Part shown: positions 53,339 to 62,168 of the stretch, piece after piece
How positions within the stretch are numbered: position 1 is the first letter of the stretch
Layout of the letters: each line of letters starts with the position of its first letter
NCBI GenBank assembly: GCA_040219575.1
Contig: JAVJSD010000142.1
Coordinates: 60,046-124,045 of the forward strand
Length of the DNA stretch: 64,000 nt
Direction of reading: 5' to 3'
Origin: JAVJSD01 sp040219575
GTDB lineage: Bacteria > Planctomycetota > Planctomycetia > Pirellulales > Pirellulaceae
Made by a program: the position numbers and the translations under genes
Notes under the pieces: model-generated
What the model was told of the DNA's origin: nothing
Database searches by the model: none
The model's input: the letters and a program-made list of their open reading frames with translations, nothing else

Positions 53339-53393
53339 TTATCCTGGAAGGAAGCGACGAGGGTCTTTTGTTCCACCGTGCAATCAAAACGGC

Positions 53394-54728
53394 ATGACGA
53401 TGAATTCGAACGTCCCCACCGCCCGTCAGCGTGTTGAAATCGCCCTGCTGGTGCTGACCCTGTCGTCGTTGGCGACGGGGTCGGTCTTCGGACAACTCGA
53501 TTACGATCGGCCGCCGATCCTGTATTCGACCGCCGAGGTTCATGACCCGGTCGCCAGGCTGCAGACGCGACTCGACCGCGGTGAGGCGAAGCTCGAGTTC
53601 GACGGGCCCGGCGGGTACCTCAAGTCGCTGCTGAAAGAACTCGCGGTTCCCGAGTCGTCGCAGATGCTGGTTTTCTCCAAGACCAGCTTCCAACAGCGGC
53701 TCATCTCGCCGCGAACGCCCCGGGCGCTGTACTTCAACGACGACGTGTACGTCGGATTCGTGCAGAACGGCGACGTGCTGGAGTTGTCGTCGATGGATCC
53801 CCAGCAGGGCGCCATTTTCTACACGCTCCGCCAGGACGACGACGGCTCGCCCCGATTCGTGCGCGATCGCGGCAACTGCCTCACCTGCCATGCCTCGTCG
53901 CGCACACAGGAAGTGCCGGGCCACGTCGTCCGCAGCGTTTATCCTTCGCTCAGCGGTCTGCCCCACTTCGGCTCGGGTACGTTTCGCACCAACCACACCA
54001 GCCCGCTCTCGCAGCGGTGGGGTGGCTGGTACGTGACGGGCACGCACGGCAAGCAACGGCACATGGGCAATGTCGTCTCCCGCGACCGCGACCGACCGGA
54101 AATCCTCGACGTCGAAGCGGGCGCGAATCGCGCAACTCTAGAGGACCTGTTCGATACGGATCCCTACCTCACCGGCCACAGCGACATCGTGGCGCTGATG
54201 GTGCTGGAGCATCAAACCGAGATGCATAATCGGATCACGCACGCCGGCTTCTCGGCCCGCATCGCGCTGCAGCAGTCGGCCAGCATGAACGAGATTCTCG
54301 AGCGGCCGGCGGACTACCTCAGCGAATCGACCGAACGGCGGCTCGACAACGCCGCCGAAAAAGTGGTCGGCTACCTGCTGTTCCAGGAGGAAGCCGAGTT
54401 GACGGATCCGATTCGGGGAACCTCGGGCTTCGCCGAGGAGTTCGCCGCGCGGGGGCCGTTCGATCGGCAAGGCCGGTCGCTGAGGCAATTCGATCTACGG
54501 CGGCGGTTGTTCAAGCATCCGTGCAGCTACCTGATTTACTCGGCCGAGTTCGACGCGCTGCCGCCGCCGATCAAGGATCGCGTCCACCGGCGACTCTGGG
54601 AAGTGCTGACCGGCCAGGATTCGTCCGACGAATTCGCTCACTTGGCGGCCTCCGATCGGCGGGCGATTCTCGAGATTCTCCGCGACACAAAGAAAGAGTT
54701 GCCGGAATACTGGCGTTCCGATACCTGA
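53394..54728 (+). CDS. Exported mono-haem protein of unknown function
   Basis: A 444-residue protein with a signal peptide (VEIALLVLTLSSLATGSVFGQ) and one c-type haem motif, NCLTCHASSR, near residue 162. The rest is soluble: TEMHNRITHAGFSARIALQQ may be a helical region with further His ligands, and RALYFNDDVYVGFVQNGDVL is conserved-looking. It lies 56 bp after hcp on the same strand, so it is probably part of the same mRNA and of the same stress response. I cannot assign an activity; NO or cyanide-like ligand binding at the haem would be speculation. The start may be 53394 or 53400. Confidence 0.8.
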   Translation: MTMNSNVPTARQRVEIALLVLTLSSLATGSVFGQLDYDRPPILYSTAEVHDPVARLQTRLDRGEAKLEFDGPGGYLKSLLKELAVPESSQMLVFSKTSFQQRLISPRTPRALYFNDDVYVGFVQNGDVLELSSMDPQQGAIFYTLRQDDDGSPRFVRDRGNCLTCHASSRTQEVPGHVVRSVYPSLSGLPHFGSGTFRTNHTSPLSQRWGGWYVTGTHGKQRHMGNVVSRDRDRPEILDVEAGANRATLEDLFDTDPYLTGHSDIVALMVLEHQTEMHNRITHAGFSARIALQQSASMNEILERPADYLSESTERRLDNAAEKVVGYLLFQEEAELTDPIRGTSGFAEEFAARGPFDRQGRSLRQFDLRRRLFKHPCSYLIYSAEFDALPPPIKDRVHRRLWEVLTGQDSSDEFAHLAASDRRAILEILRDTKKELPEYWRSDT

Positions 54729-54761
54729 CCTTTCGCCGAACCACTTTTAGGGAAAGACGCG

Positions 54762-55205
54762 TTGTTCTCACAAACGGCCGAATATGCTCTGCGAGCCATC
54801 TCCCTGTTGGCGGAGCATCATCCCACGCCGCTAAAGACCAGCCAAATCGCCGAGGCGACGCGTGTGCCGCATCCGTACCTGGTGAAGGTGCTGCAGTCGC
54901 TCTCGCGGGCCGGCATCGTGCAAACGCGCCGCGGCGTCGGCGGCGGTGTATCGATGGCGCGGGAGCTTGACGAAGTGACGATGCTCGACGTCATCAACGC
55001 CGTCGACCCGATCGAGCGGATCACCCGCTGCCCAATCGGCCTGGCCGCCCATGGCGTGCATCTCTGCCCCATGCACTCGCGTCTCGACGCCGCCCTGGAG
55101 TCGATCGAGGAAGTCTTCCAACAGACCACGCTCGCCGAGATCCTGGCGGAACCGCAGTCCGCCCGCTCGCAGTGCAAGTTCCCACGGGTGAAGGTCAAAC
55201 GCTAG
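54762..55205 (+). CDS. Rrf2-family transcriptional regulator
   Basis: A 147-residue protein with a winged helix (SQTAEYALRAISLLAEHH, TSQIAEATRVPHPYLVKVLQSLSRAGIV, TRRGVGGGVSMA) typical of Rrf2 proteins such as NsrR and IscR. The C-terminal part has TRCPIGLAAHGVHLCPMHSRL, where two Cys and nearby His could hold an Fe-S cluster or haem, but the classical three-Cys spacing is not seen. TTG is the likely start, with GGGA upstream. It closes the hcp group and is probably its NO-sensing repressor; that is inferred from position and family. Confidence 0.88.
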   Translation: MFSQTAEYALRAISLLAEHHPTPLKTSQIAEATRVPHPYLVKVLQSLSRAGIVQTRRGVGGGVSMARELDEVTMLDVINAVDPIERITRCPIGLAAHGVHLCPMHSRLDAALESIEEVFQQTTLAEILAEPQSARSQCKFPRVKVKR

Positions 55206-55253
55206 GCGAGTCGTCGGCGGTCGATTGCCGGGATCATGCGGACTCGTCGTCGC

Positions 55254-55904
55254 TCAACGACCGGCTTCGGGAATGAGCAGCTCCACGCCGATCGGCAACA
55301 GGTCGCGGCGACTCAGTTTCTGCTTGTTGAGTTGGTAGATCGCTTCCGCGTACTTGACGTCGCCGAGCAAACGATCGGCGAGGGCTTCGAGCGAATCGCC
55401 GTCGCGGACGACGTAGCGGCGAACACTCCTCGGCGGCTGGTCCATGGTCGTGGGTTCGCTCACCACCTGCCGCACCGACGCGGCGTCGCTTTCCGAGGCA
55501 GGACCGTCTGACGACGCGATGCCCGTGGGCGAAAGGGCGTGAACATCGCGGTCATCGTCGGCGTTTACGGCGGCGGAGAACTCCTCCGGCAATTCGGGAA
55601 ACGCCGCATCCTCTTCGGGACGATCAAATACCGAATCCTGTGGATCGGGGCTTGCGGTGATCGCCGGGGGCGTCGTCGGCTTGAAGTTGCGGAGGTCGAG
55701 CCGATCTTCCGTGATCAGCGCCAGGTCGAGCGGCTGGGCGGCGGCCGACTCCGTTGCGAGTCGCAGGTCGTCGTTGGAGTCGCTGGACGCCGGCGACTTC
55801 GGCGCGACCGATGGATCGGACTCACGGCGCAAAAAAGGGATGGCGGCGACCAGCGCAGCGACGATGATTCCGATCAGGATGAGCAGTTTGCGTAGACGCG
55901 TCAC
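55254..55904 (-). CDS. Membrane-anchored LysM-domain protein
   Basis: A 216-residue protein with an N-terminal membrane helix (LLILIGIIVAALVAAIPFL), a long Asp/Ser/Pro-rich linker (residues about 30-160) and a C-terminal LysM domain (RRYVVRDGDSLEALADRLLG, EAIYQLNKQKL). It would reach into the periplasm or wall and bind glycan. It lies about 100 bp downstream of the charged disordered protein gene, on the same strand. Confidence 0.85.
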   Translation of the reverse strand: MTRLRKLLILIGIIVAALVAAIPFLRRESDPSVAPKSPASSDSNDDLRLATESAAAQPLDLALITEDRLDLRNFKPTTPPAITASPDPQDSVFDRPEEDAAFPELPEEFSAAVNADDDRDVHALSPTGIASSDGPASESDAASVRQVVSEPTTMDQPPRSVRRYVVRDGDSLEALADRLLGDVKYAEAIYQLNKQKLSRRDLLPIGVELLIPEAGR

Positions 55905-56004
55905 GACGAGTTCCCTGCCGACATGGAGAAGCGCGCACGGCGCGCTATTCTCTCGTTATCGGCAGGAGAATCGAACGTCTTCAGCGGAAGCGGCGACCAA
56001 TCAC

Positions 56005-57288
56005 TTAGGAACGGCTGCGACCACGCCCGCGTCCTCGCCGGCCGTCGCCCCGCCGACCGTCGCCTCGCCGGCCATCGCCGCGGCGTCCGTCGCCCGGCGA
56101 ACGCGAACGGGAATCCATGTTCACCTTGATGACGGCGCCGATGGCGTCCTGCCAGGTGGGAATCTTGCGGTGCTTCCCCTTGGCCGACGCATCTTCTCCC
56201 AGTGATTCGTCTTCTCCCAGTGATTCGTCGGATTCCTCGTCGTCGTCGTCCACGACGTCGAGTTCCTCCTCCAATTGCGCCAGCGGGTCGTCCGCTCCAC
56301 TTCGCACGGGCGGCTCTTTCGAATCCGGTTTGCGGTCGCGGTCTCGCCCGCGTCCGCCCCGTCGCCGCCGACGACGCCGTGGTTCGCCTGTCTCTTCGGA
56401 ACGTTCCGCCTCTTCGGAACCTTCGGCTTCTTCGGAAACGTTCGTTTCCGCTGCGTCGTCGGTCTCCTCTTCGCGCTGCGCGGCGTCGCGTCTCGATGGG
56501 CCGCGGCGTCTCGTCCGAGACTCGGACGCCTCGACGTCTTCCGACTCTTCGGTGGTCGCTTCTCCCGACTCTTCGTCGCCGGCGCCGCGGCCCCGGCGTC
56601 GTCGGCGACGCCGACGACGTCTCGGCCGCGCTTCTTCGTCCGATTCGTCCTCATCGCCGACGTCGATGCCGGCGTCCAATTCCTCCAGGGCTTCGCCTTG
56701 AACAGCCTCGGCCTCCAACCACCGCTCGTCGTGCTGCGGCTCTTCGAGTTCCGATTCCGCAAGTTCCGGTTGCGCGGCTTCCGAGTCCATCTCCGAAGAC
56801 GGGCTTTCCCGCCACGGGGACCGTGCGGATGGTTGCCGCGGGGCGTCTTCGACAGGCTCCTCGACACGCTCCTCGTTGGACGCGGAGTCCTGCGGCTGAG
56901 CTTCCGTCTCGGTCGGAGTCGGCGCCGGCTCGCGATGCGCGAGGCCCAACTCGCCCGCCAGGAATCCCCAATGATTCTCGCGGCGAGGACGCCCCGTGCG
57001 CGCGCGAGGCGCAGGGCCGCGAGCAGGCGCGGTCGGCGGCGAGGCGGCCGTGGAAGCGGGGGATGGCTGCTTCACCACTTTGGCCTCGATCTCCGCGGGC
57101 TGCGCGGCGGTTTCTTCCTCGCCGGCTTCTTCCTCGGCGGTTTCTTCCAATTCCGCATCGCCCTGTAGCGTCTCATCGACTGGCGGCGCCGCGGAAGCTT
57201 CTTCTTGCTCGGGCTCCGGCTCGTCGGGGATTTCCGCCCCCAGCAAATTGGCCAAGGAATTCCAATGGTCCTTCTTGGGATCGTTCAT
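56005..57288 (-). CDS. Highly charged disordered protein with Arg-rich blocks and GDGRR repeats
   Basis: A 427-residue protein. The N-terminus WNSLANLLGAEIP and the later NHWGFLAGELGLAH are short structured-looking motifs; between them and after them the sequence is dominated by Glu/Asp runs and blocks of 9-11 Arg (EARPRRRRRRRRRRG, EPRRRRRRRGGRGRDRDR). The end carries four repeats of GDGRR and RGRGRSRS. A short conserved-looking segment, KIPTWQDAIGAVIKVNM, precedes the tail. RNA or nucleic-acid binding and phase separation are plausible but not shown. The strong charge pattern makes antisense frames long, but the minus frame has a good start and the structured motifs. Confidence 0.75.
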   Translation of the reverse strand: MNDPKKDHWNSLANLLGAEIPDEPEPEQEEASAAPPVDETLQGDAELEETAEEEAGEEETAAQPAEIEAKVVKQPSPASTAASPPTAPARGPAPRARTGRPRRENHWGFLAGELGLAHREPAPTPTETEAQPQDSASNEERVEEPVEDAPRQPSARSPWRESPSSEMDSEAAQPELAESELEEPQHDERWLEAEAVQGEALEELDAGIDVGDEDESDEEARPRRRRRRRRRRGRGAGDEESGEATTEESEDVEASESRTRRRGPSRRDAAQREEETDDAAETNVSEEAEGSEEAERSEETGEPRRRRRRRGGRGRDRDRKPDSKEPPVRSGADDPLAQLEEELDVVDDDDEESDESLGEDESLGEDASAKGKHRKIPTWQDAIGAVIKVNMDSRSRSPGDGRRGDGRRGDGRRGDGRRGRGRGRSRS

Positions 57289-57450
57289 GTCTTGCTTTGT
57301 GCGTGGAAAGGAGTGCGACGCCTTACTATACCGTGCCGCCTGAACCGTGAAAAGTCGCTGCCACGTCGCGAGTTACACCACGCGGACGTCTAGGCCCGAT
57401 TGGCTGGCGAGTCGTCGAATCCGGGAGCGACGCCCTGTCGTGCCGCCGGA

Positions 57451-57485
57451 AATAGAAAACCGCCGACCGAATTCGGCCGGCGGTT
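57451..57485 (-). terminator. Rho-independent terminator after the Prc-type protease gene
   Basis: A near-perfect hairpin, AACCGCCGGCCG and its complement around AATT (57458-57485), is followed on the minus strand by TTTCTATTT. It lies 44 bp past the stop of the protease gene. Confidence 0.75.
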
Positions 57486-57528
57486 GGGTTTATCAGCAGA
57501 ACCACATCGCGCGCTACTTGGCGGCGGT

Positions 57529-59613
57529 TTACTTGGCGGCGATGCGATTCACCTTCAACTGGTCGATGTAATCACGCGTGATGGCCAGAATCTCGTCGAA
57601 GTAGTAGTCCTTCTTGACGATCTCCTCGCCGCCGTTGTTCAACTCCTCGAACGTCTTTTGATCTTCCTTGTCGGCGTTCAACTCCTCGCGATCGGCGAAG
57701 AATTCCTTCTCGTTCAGCGAGACGGTCTCGCGCGCCTTTTGCTCGACGTACCGCTCGATGTCACGCTGGCGCTTGGCGAACTTCTCCGACTGCTGACGCC
57801 GCGCCTGCGACTTCAAGCGGAGCTGCGTCAAAATCTCCGGCGTGACCATGCTCAACTTGTGGTACAGGGCGGCCGGAACACGGTCGAACTCCAGGGCGTA
57901 GTCCAAGTCGCCTTCGCCAACGTCCATGTTCGCCGACAGCGAAGGCAGCGCCACATCGGCCAGCACGCCGCGCTTCTGGGTGCTGTCGCCGTTGGGGCGA
58001 TAGAACTGCTGCATCGTAATCTTCAGCGCGCCGAGGTTGGGCGGATTGGGGATGCGGAACAACTGCGGTCCCAGATCGAGCAGGCTCTGCACCGTGCCCT
58101 TTCCGTGCGTGGCCTCGTCGCCCACGATGATGCCGCGGCGGTAGTCCTGAATGGCGCCCGCGAAGATCTCGCTGGCGCTGGCGCTGAACTTGCTTGTCAG
58201 CACCACCAGCGGCCCCTCCCAGACCATGCCGTGGTCCAGGTCGTCGTAGTGCTGCACCTTGCCGGCCGAGTCCTTGACCTGCACCACGGGGCCTTGATCG
58301 ATGAACAGGCCGGTGGCGTTGATCGACTCGGTCAGGCTGCCGCCGCCGTTGCGGCGCAGGTCGACCACCACCGCGTCGACGCCCTTGGACTTGAAGTCCT
58401 CCAGGATTCGCCGCATGTCGCGGGTGGTGCTCTTGAATTCGGCTTCATCCGACCTCGCGGCGTCGAGATCCATATAGAAGCTCGGCAGGTCGATCACGCC
58501 CACCTTCAGCGGCGAGCCGTCTTCCTTCTTGCCTTCCTCGAAGATCACGCCCCGGGCCTCGCTGTCGCTGAGTTTGATTTCCGCGCGGGTGATGTTGTAG
58601 ACCTTGGTCTCTTTCTGTCCGGCGGGGATGACGCCCAGGCGGACGATCGTACCGCGCTTGCCGCGGATCATGTCGACCACGTTGCTGAGCTTCATATCGA
58701 TGACTTCCACCATCTCACCGTCCTCGCCCTGCCCGACGCTGACGATCTGGTCCTCGACCTGCAGCTTGCCGTGCTTGTCGGCGGCGCCGCCGGGAATGAT
58801 CTTGGTGACCATGGTCATGCCGTCGGTGGAGGACAGGGCGGCCCCAATGCCGTCCAACTCCAACCGCATCGTGATCTTGAAGTTTTCGAACGACTTGTCC
58901 GACATGTACGTCGTGTGGGGGTCGAACGTCGACGTGATGGCCGTCAGATACATCTCCAGCAACTCCGACGAGTCGGTCTGGTGCATCCGCTTGGCGAAAC
59001 TGTGGTAGCGTTTGGTCAACCGCTCGACCGCTTCGGCGCCTTCCGTCTCGTCGCCCTTGAGCACCAGCCGGTCGTACTTGATGCGTTTGCGCCAACGCTC
59101 GTAGGCCTCCTCCTTGGTCTTGGCGTACTCGGCCTTGTCGGGCTCGATGATCATTTCCTCATCAAGCGTGAAGTCGGGTTGCAGCTTCAGCAACTCGTCG
59201 ACCGTCGCCACCCGTTCGTCGATTCGCTGCAGAAAGCGATTGAAAATCGTGTAGGCCAGGGAGATGTCGCCGCTGGCGACGTCGTCGTCGATCTGCAGTT
59301 CGCTCTTTTTGAACTCGTCGATGTCCGACTGGTAGAAGTAGACCTTCATCGGGTCGAGCGACTTGATGAAGTTGGTGAAGCCGCGCCGCGACATGTCGTC
59401 GTCGAGGGGGTGCTTCGACAGGTGCTCGCGCCGCATCAGATTCATGACCATGCGGGCCACTTGGCGGTCGCTCGCCTGCGGACCGGTAAGGTCGGCCGCC
59501 CAGGAAGTGAGGAGACTCGCGGTCAGCAACCCGGCGGAGATAGCGGCACACAGGGCGATGACTTGCACGACCCGTATGCGGCCCCAACGGACGTTATCGA
59601 TGGTGCGGCGCAT
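57529..59613 (-). CDS. prc: Carboxy-terminal processing protease (Prc/Tsp, S41 family)
   Basis: A 694-residue protein, close to the length of Prc. It has an N-terminal signal or anchor (VVQVIALCAAISAGLLTASLL), a helical N-terminal region, a PDZ domain (LELDGIGAALSSTDGMTMVTKIIPGGAADKHG in part, about residues 245-330) and the S41 protease domain. The catalytic Ser lies in SKFSASASEIFAGA (about residue 475) and the catalytic Lys in ATHGKGTVQ (about residue 505), with DLRRNGGGSL before them. The C-terminal part is helical. It degrades or trims proteins with non-polar C-termini in the periplasm. Confidence 0.93.
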   Translation of the reverse strand: MRRTIDNVRWGRIRVVQVIALCAAISAGLLTASLLTSWAADLTGPQASDRQVARMVMNLMRREHLSKHPLDDDMSRRGFTNFIKSLDPMKVYFYQSDIDEFKKSELQIDDDVASGDISLAYTIFNRFLQRIDERVATVDELLKLQPDFTLDEEMIIEPDKAEYAKTKEEAYERWRKRIKYDRLVLKGDETEGAEAVERLTKRYHSFAKRMHQTDSSELLEMYLTAITSTFDPHTTYMSDKSFENFKITMRLELDGIGAALSSTDGMTMVTKIIPGGAADKHGKLQVEDQIVSVGQGEDGEMVEVIDMKLSNVVDMIRGKRGTIVRLGVIPAGQKETKVYNITRAEIKLSDSEARGVIFEEGKKEDGSPLKVGVIDLPSFYMDLDAARSDEAEFKSTTRDMRRILEDFKSKGVDAVVVDLRRNGGGSLTESINATGLFIDQGPVVQVKDSAGKVQHYDDLDHGMVWEGPLVVLTSKFSASASEIFAGAIQDYRRGIIVGDEATHGKGTVQSLLDLGPQLFRIPNPPNLGALKITMQQFYRPNGDSTQKRGVLADVALPSLSANMDVGEGDLDYALEFDRVPAALYHKLSMVTPEILTQLRLKSQARRQQSEKFAKRQRDIERYVEQKARETVSLNEKEFFADREELNADKEDQKTFEELNNGGEEIVKKDYYFDEILAITRDYIDQLKVNRIAAK

Positions 59614-59976
59614 TACTCTTCCTTAAGACGTGGCGGGGATACGTTCACCAGTTGGCGTAAGTTTGCCCAAGGCAGCGGCTTATACGATGGTAGCCGGAAG
59701 CCCCCAGCGGGGCAAGGTCGAAGCCAACTCGCGATGTGAAAAGGGTTTGTAACAGATCGCGCGCGTGCTGCTGCGGCGGACCGAAGTCGAAAGCGCGCGA
59801 AATTGAGCGCCCCTCCAGATTGTCCTCCTTACGTGATCCGCCCCCTGTCGGTTCGCGGCGGCCGATGCGAAAACCGTCGGTCGCCACCCGTTAGCGTGTT
59901 CTCGCCAGTGGGTTGCCTCGCGCGCGCCGCTGCCTCAGAATGCACCCGCTCAACCCTCCTGGCGGTCTGCGAAACC

Positions 59977-61434
59977 ATGCGCATCGCGCTCTCGGAAACT
60001 CGACTCGGCCTGCTCAACTCCACCACGCGGCTGCCGTTCCGCTATGGCAAGGCGTGTATGACGCGCTGCCCCCAAGCCATCTTGGAGGCGACGATCGAGG
60101 TCGAAGGCCGGCGACAACGCGGCTACAGCGGCGATTGCCTGCCGCCCCTGTGGTTCGACAAGTCTCCGGAAAAGGACTTCGCGGCTCAAATCGACGACAT
60201 GTTGTCGGTGATCCGCGTGGCGGACGAGGCGTTTCGCGGCGAACTCGCTTCGGCCGAGCCGTTCTTTCCCGCTTGGCGGTCGGTCTACGAGACGGTGCAG
60301 GCTTACGCCGCCGAGCATCAGCTGACGCCGCTGCTGGCGGGTTTCGGCGTCAGCATGCTGGAGCGGGCCTTGATGGACGCCATGGCCCGGGCCGCGGGAC
60401 TCAGCTTTGCGGAAGCGGTGCGCGAGAACCTGTACGGGATCGACGCCGGATCGGTCCACGCCTCGCTCGCCGGACTCCAGCCGAGGGACTGGCTTCCCGA
60501 AAGGCCGCGCCGTGAAGTGTGGGTGCGGCACACGGTGGGCATGGCCGATCCACTCACCTCCGCCGACATCGCCCCCGAGGCCCGACTCGACGACGGTTTG
60601 CCCCAAGCCCTGGAGGAGTATGTCGAGCGCACAGGAACGCGCTACTTCAAGATCAAGGTCGCCAATCGCCCCGACGACGACCTGGCGCGGCTCGAAGCGA
60701 TCGCGGCGATCGTCGAGCGGCATCGCGGCGAGCAGTATCGCGTGACGCTCGACGGCAACGAGCAATATCACGCCGCCGCCGAGTTCGACGCCCTGATCGA
60801 CGCCATCGAAGACAACCCGCGACTCGCTACACTGTGGGCGAATACGCTGGTTGTCGAGCAACCGCTGGAGCGCGGCATCGCGCTGGATCCGCAGCACACC
60901 CAGGGCGTTCGACGCCTCGCCGAGCGCAAGCCGGTGATTATCGACGAATCGGACGGACGGCTCCATTCGTACTCGCAGGCCATCGAACTCGGGTACCGCG
61001 GCACAAGCAGCAAGAACTGCAAAGGGCCGATCAAGAGCCTGCTCAACGCGGGGCTCACCTGGCTGGCCAACGACCGCGGCCGCACACGGGACTACCTGAT
61101 GACCGGCGAGGACCTGTGCACCGTGGGCGTGGCGCCCGTGCAGAGCGACCTGTGCCTGACAGCGACGCTGGGACTTACGCACGTGGAGCGCAACGGACAC
61201 CACTTCCATCGCGGGCTTTCGTACCTGCCGGTGGACGTGCAGCAGGCCGCACTGGCCGCCCACGGTGATTTATACAGCGAGCAGCACGGCGTCGTCGCGC
61301 CGCACCTTCACGAGGGGCGATTCCGCATCGCCTCGCTGCAGTGCCCCGGTTTCGGCTTCGCGGTCTTGCCCGACCTCGACCGCATGCAGTCGCCCGACCA
61401 GTGGGACTTCGCTTCGTTGGGCGTCAGAAACTGA
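59977..61434 (+). CDS. Enolase-superfamily (mandelate racemase/muconate lactonizing-like) protein
   Basis: A 485-residue protein. The second half has enolase-superfamily landmarks: the K-x-K pair in YFKIKVANRP (about residue 230), metal-ligand positions in VTLDGNEQYH, VVEQPLERG and PVIIDESDG, and SSKNCKGPIKSLLNAG. It is longer than typical members (about 370-400 residues). The reaction cannot be told; typical substrates are sugar acids or dipeptides. I chose the ATG at 59977 (MRIALSETRLGLLNSTTRLP) because it opens the superfamily capping domain; the frame upstream is non-coding in character. Confidence 0.82.
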   Translation: MRIALSETRLGLLNSTTRLPFRYGKACMTRCPQAILEATIEVEGRRQRGYSGDCLPPLWFDKSPEKDFAAQIDDMLSVIRVADEAFRGELASAEPFFPAWRSVYETVQAYAAEHQLTPLLAGFGVSMLERALMDAMARAAGLSFAEAVRENLYGIDAGSVHASLAGLQPRDWLPERPRREVWVRHTVGMADPLTSADIAPEARLDDGLPQALEEYVERTGTRYFKIKVANRPDDDLARLEAIAAIVERHRGEQYRVTLDGNEQYHAAAEFDALIDAIEDNPRLATLWANTLVVEQPLERGIALDPQHTQGVRRLAERKPVIIDESDGRLHSYSQAIELGYRGTSSKNCKGPIKSLLNAGLTWLANDRGRTRDYLMTGEDLCTVGVAPVQSDLCLTATLGLTHVERNGHHFHRGLSYLPVDVQQAALAAHGDLYSEQHGVVAPHLHEGRFRIASLQCPGFGFAVLPDLDRMQSPDQWDFASLGVRN

Positions 61435-61568
61435 TCCCTGTACGACGGACGTCCTCGTCGACGTCGTCGTCCGTGGAAAACGGCATTCGCTGGCTGCGAA
61501 GCTTCCGCATTCCCGCCGAGTGCCGGAATCGAATCGAGTTCCTGATGATGAAGACCGCTGTCGGCTTG

Positions 61569-61588
61569 CCACCGGCTTCAGCCGGTGG
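61569..61588. terminator. Perfect hairpin between convergent genes
   Basis: CCACCGGC (61569-61576), loop TTCA, GCCGGTGG (61581-61588). It lies between the convergent enolase-superfamily and deoxyribosyltransferase-like genes and may end transcription in both directions; no T-run follows, so it could also be a dispersed palindrome. Confidence 0.5.
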
Positions 61589-61612
61589 TGTCAATTGGCC
61601 TAGGAACTCTTT

Positions 61613-62059
61613 TTACGTGCGTTGTTCGCGCACCTGCTCGATTCGCCGGGCGATTTCGCCGCTGGCGAGCGCGGATTCGAAGGATTCGAGGTCGGGATAG
61701 ACGGCGTGGCTGCAAAAGCGGATGGCCCAATTGTGCGACAACGGGCTGACAGCCAACACCACGCCGCGGCCGTGTTCGTACGCCTCCCACATCTCGATCG
61801 CCGTGCCCATCGAGGCCTCGGGCACGTACGCCACGATCACGTCCACCTCGCGGCACATGCGGTTGTGCCGATAGAACACCTCCCGGCCCGTGTCGTCGTC
61901 GTACTCGATCGATTCGCGGTTGTCGGCCAGCGGATCGTAGATCTCGGCGTGGGGAAAGGCCGCCTCGATCCTCTCACGCAGCCGCTCGCGATAGCTCTGG
62001 TGGTGCAGCACTTTTCCCAGGTGCGAACCCTGCATGATGCCGGCCAGGAAGAAACGCAT
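61613..62059 (-). CDS. Nucleoside 2-deoxyribosyltransferase-like protein
   Basis: A 148-residue protein with MRFFLAGIMQGSH at the start, EIYDPLADNRESIEYDDDTG, VDVIVAYVPEASMGTAIEMW and a loop VVLAVSPLSHNWAI, which recall the nucleoside 2-deoxyribosyltransferase fold; the Glu of PEASMGTAIEM is a candidate active-site residue. It could transfer or hydrolyse glycosidic bonds of nucleosides or nucleotides. I chose the ATG at 62059, since it gives the canonical start of the fold. Divergent from the peptidase gene by about 110 bp. Confidence 0.7.
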   Translation of the reverse strand: MRFFLAGIMQGSHLGKVLHHQSYRERLRERIEAAFPHAEIYDPLADNRESIEYDDDTGREVFYRHNRMCREVDVIVAYVPEASMGTAIEMWEAYEHGRGVVLAVSPLSHNWAIRFCSHAVYPDLESFESALASGEIARRIEQVREQRT

Positions 62060-62168
62060 CGTTGACCTTTGTCGCGGTTTGCTGCAATCTACATGCGGAC
62101 CGCCGCATCGGCTACGATGGGCGGAGGACCAACCGCCGACACCATAGCACGACGGATCGCGACTGACG

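Noticed and set aside
57400..59739. Plus-strand open frame of 779 codons
   Set aside because: It is antisense to the Prc-type protease, whose PDZ and Ser/Lys motifs are clear on the minus strand.
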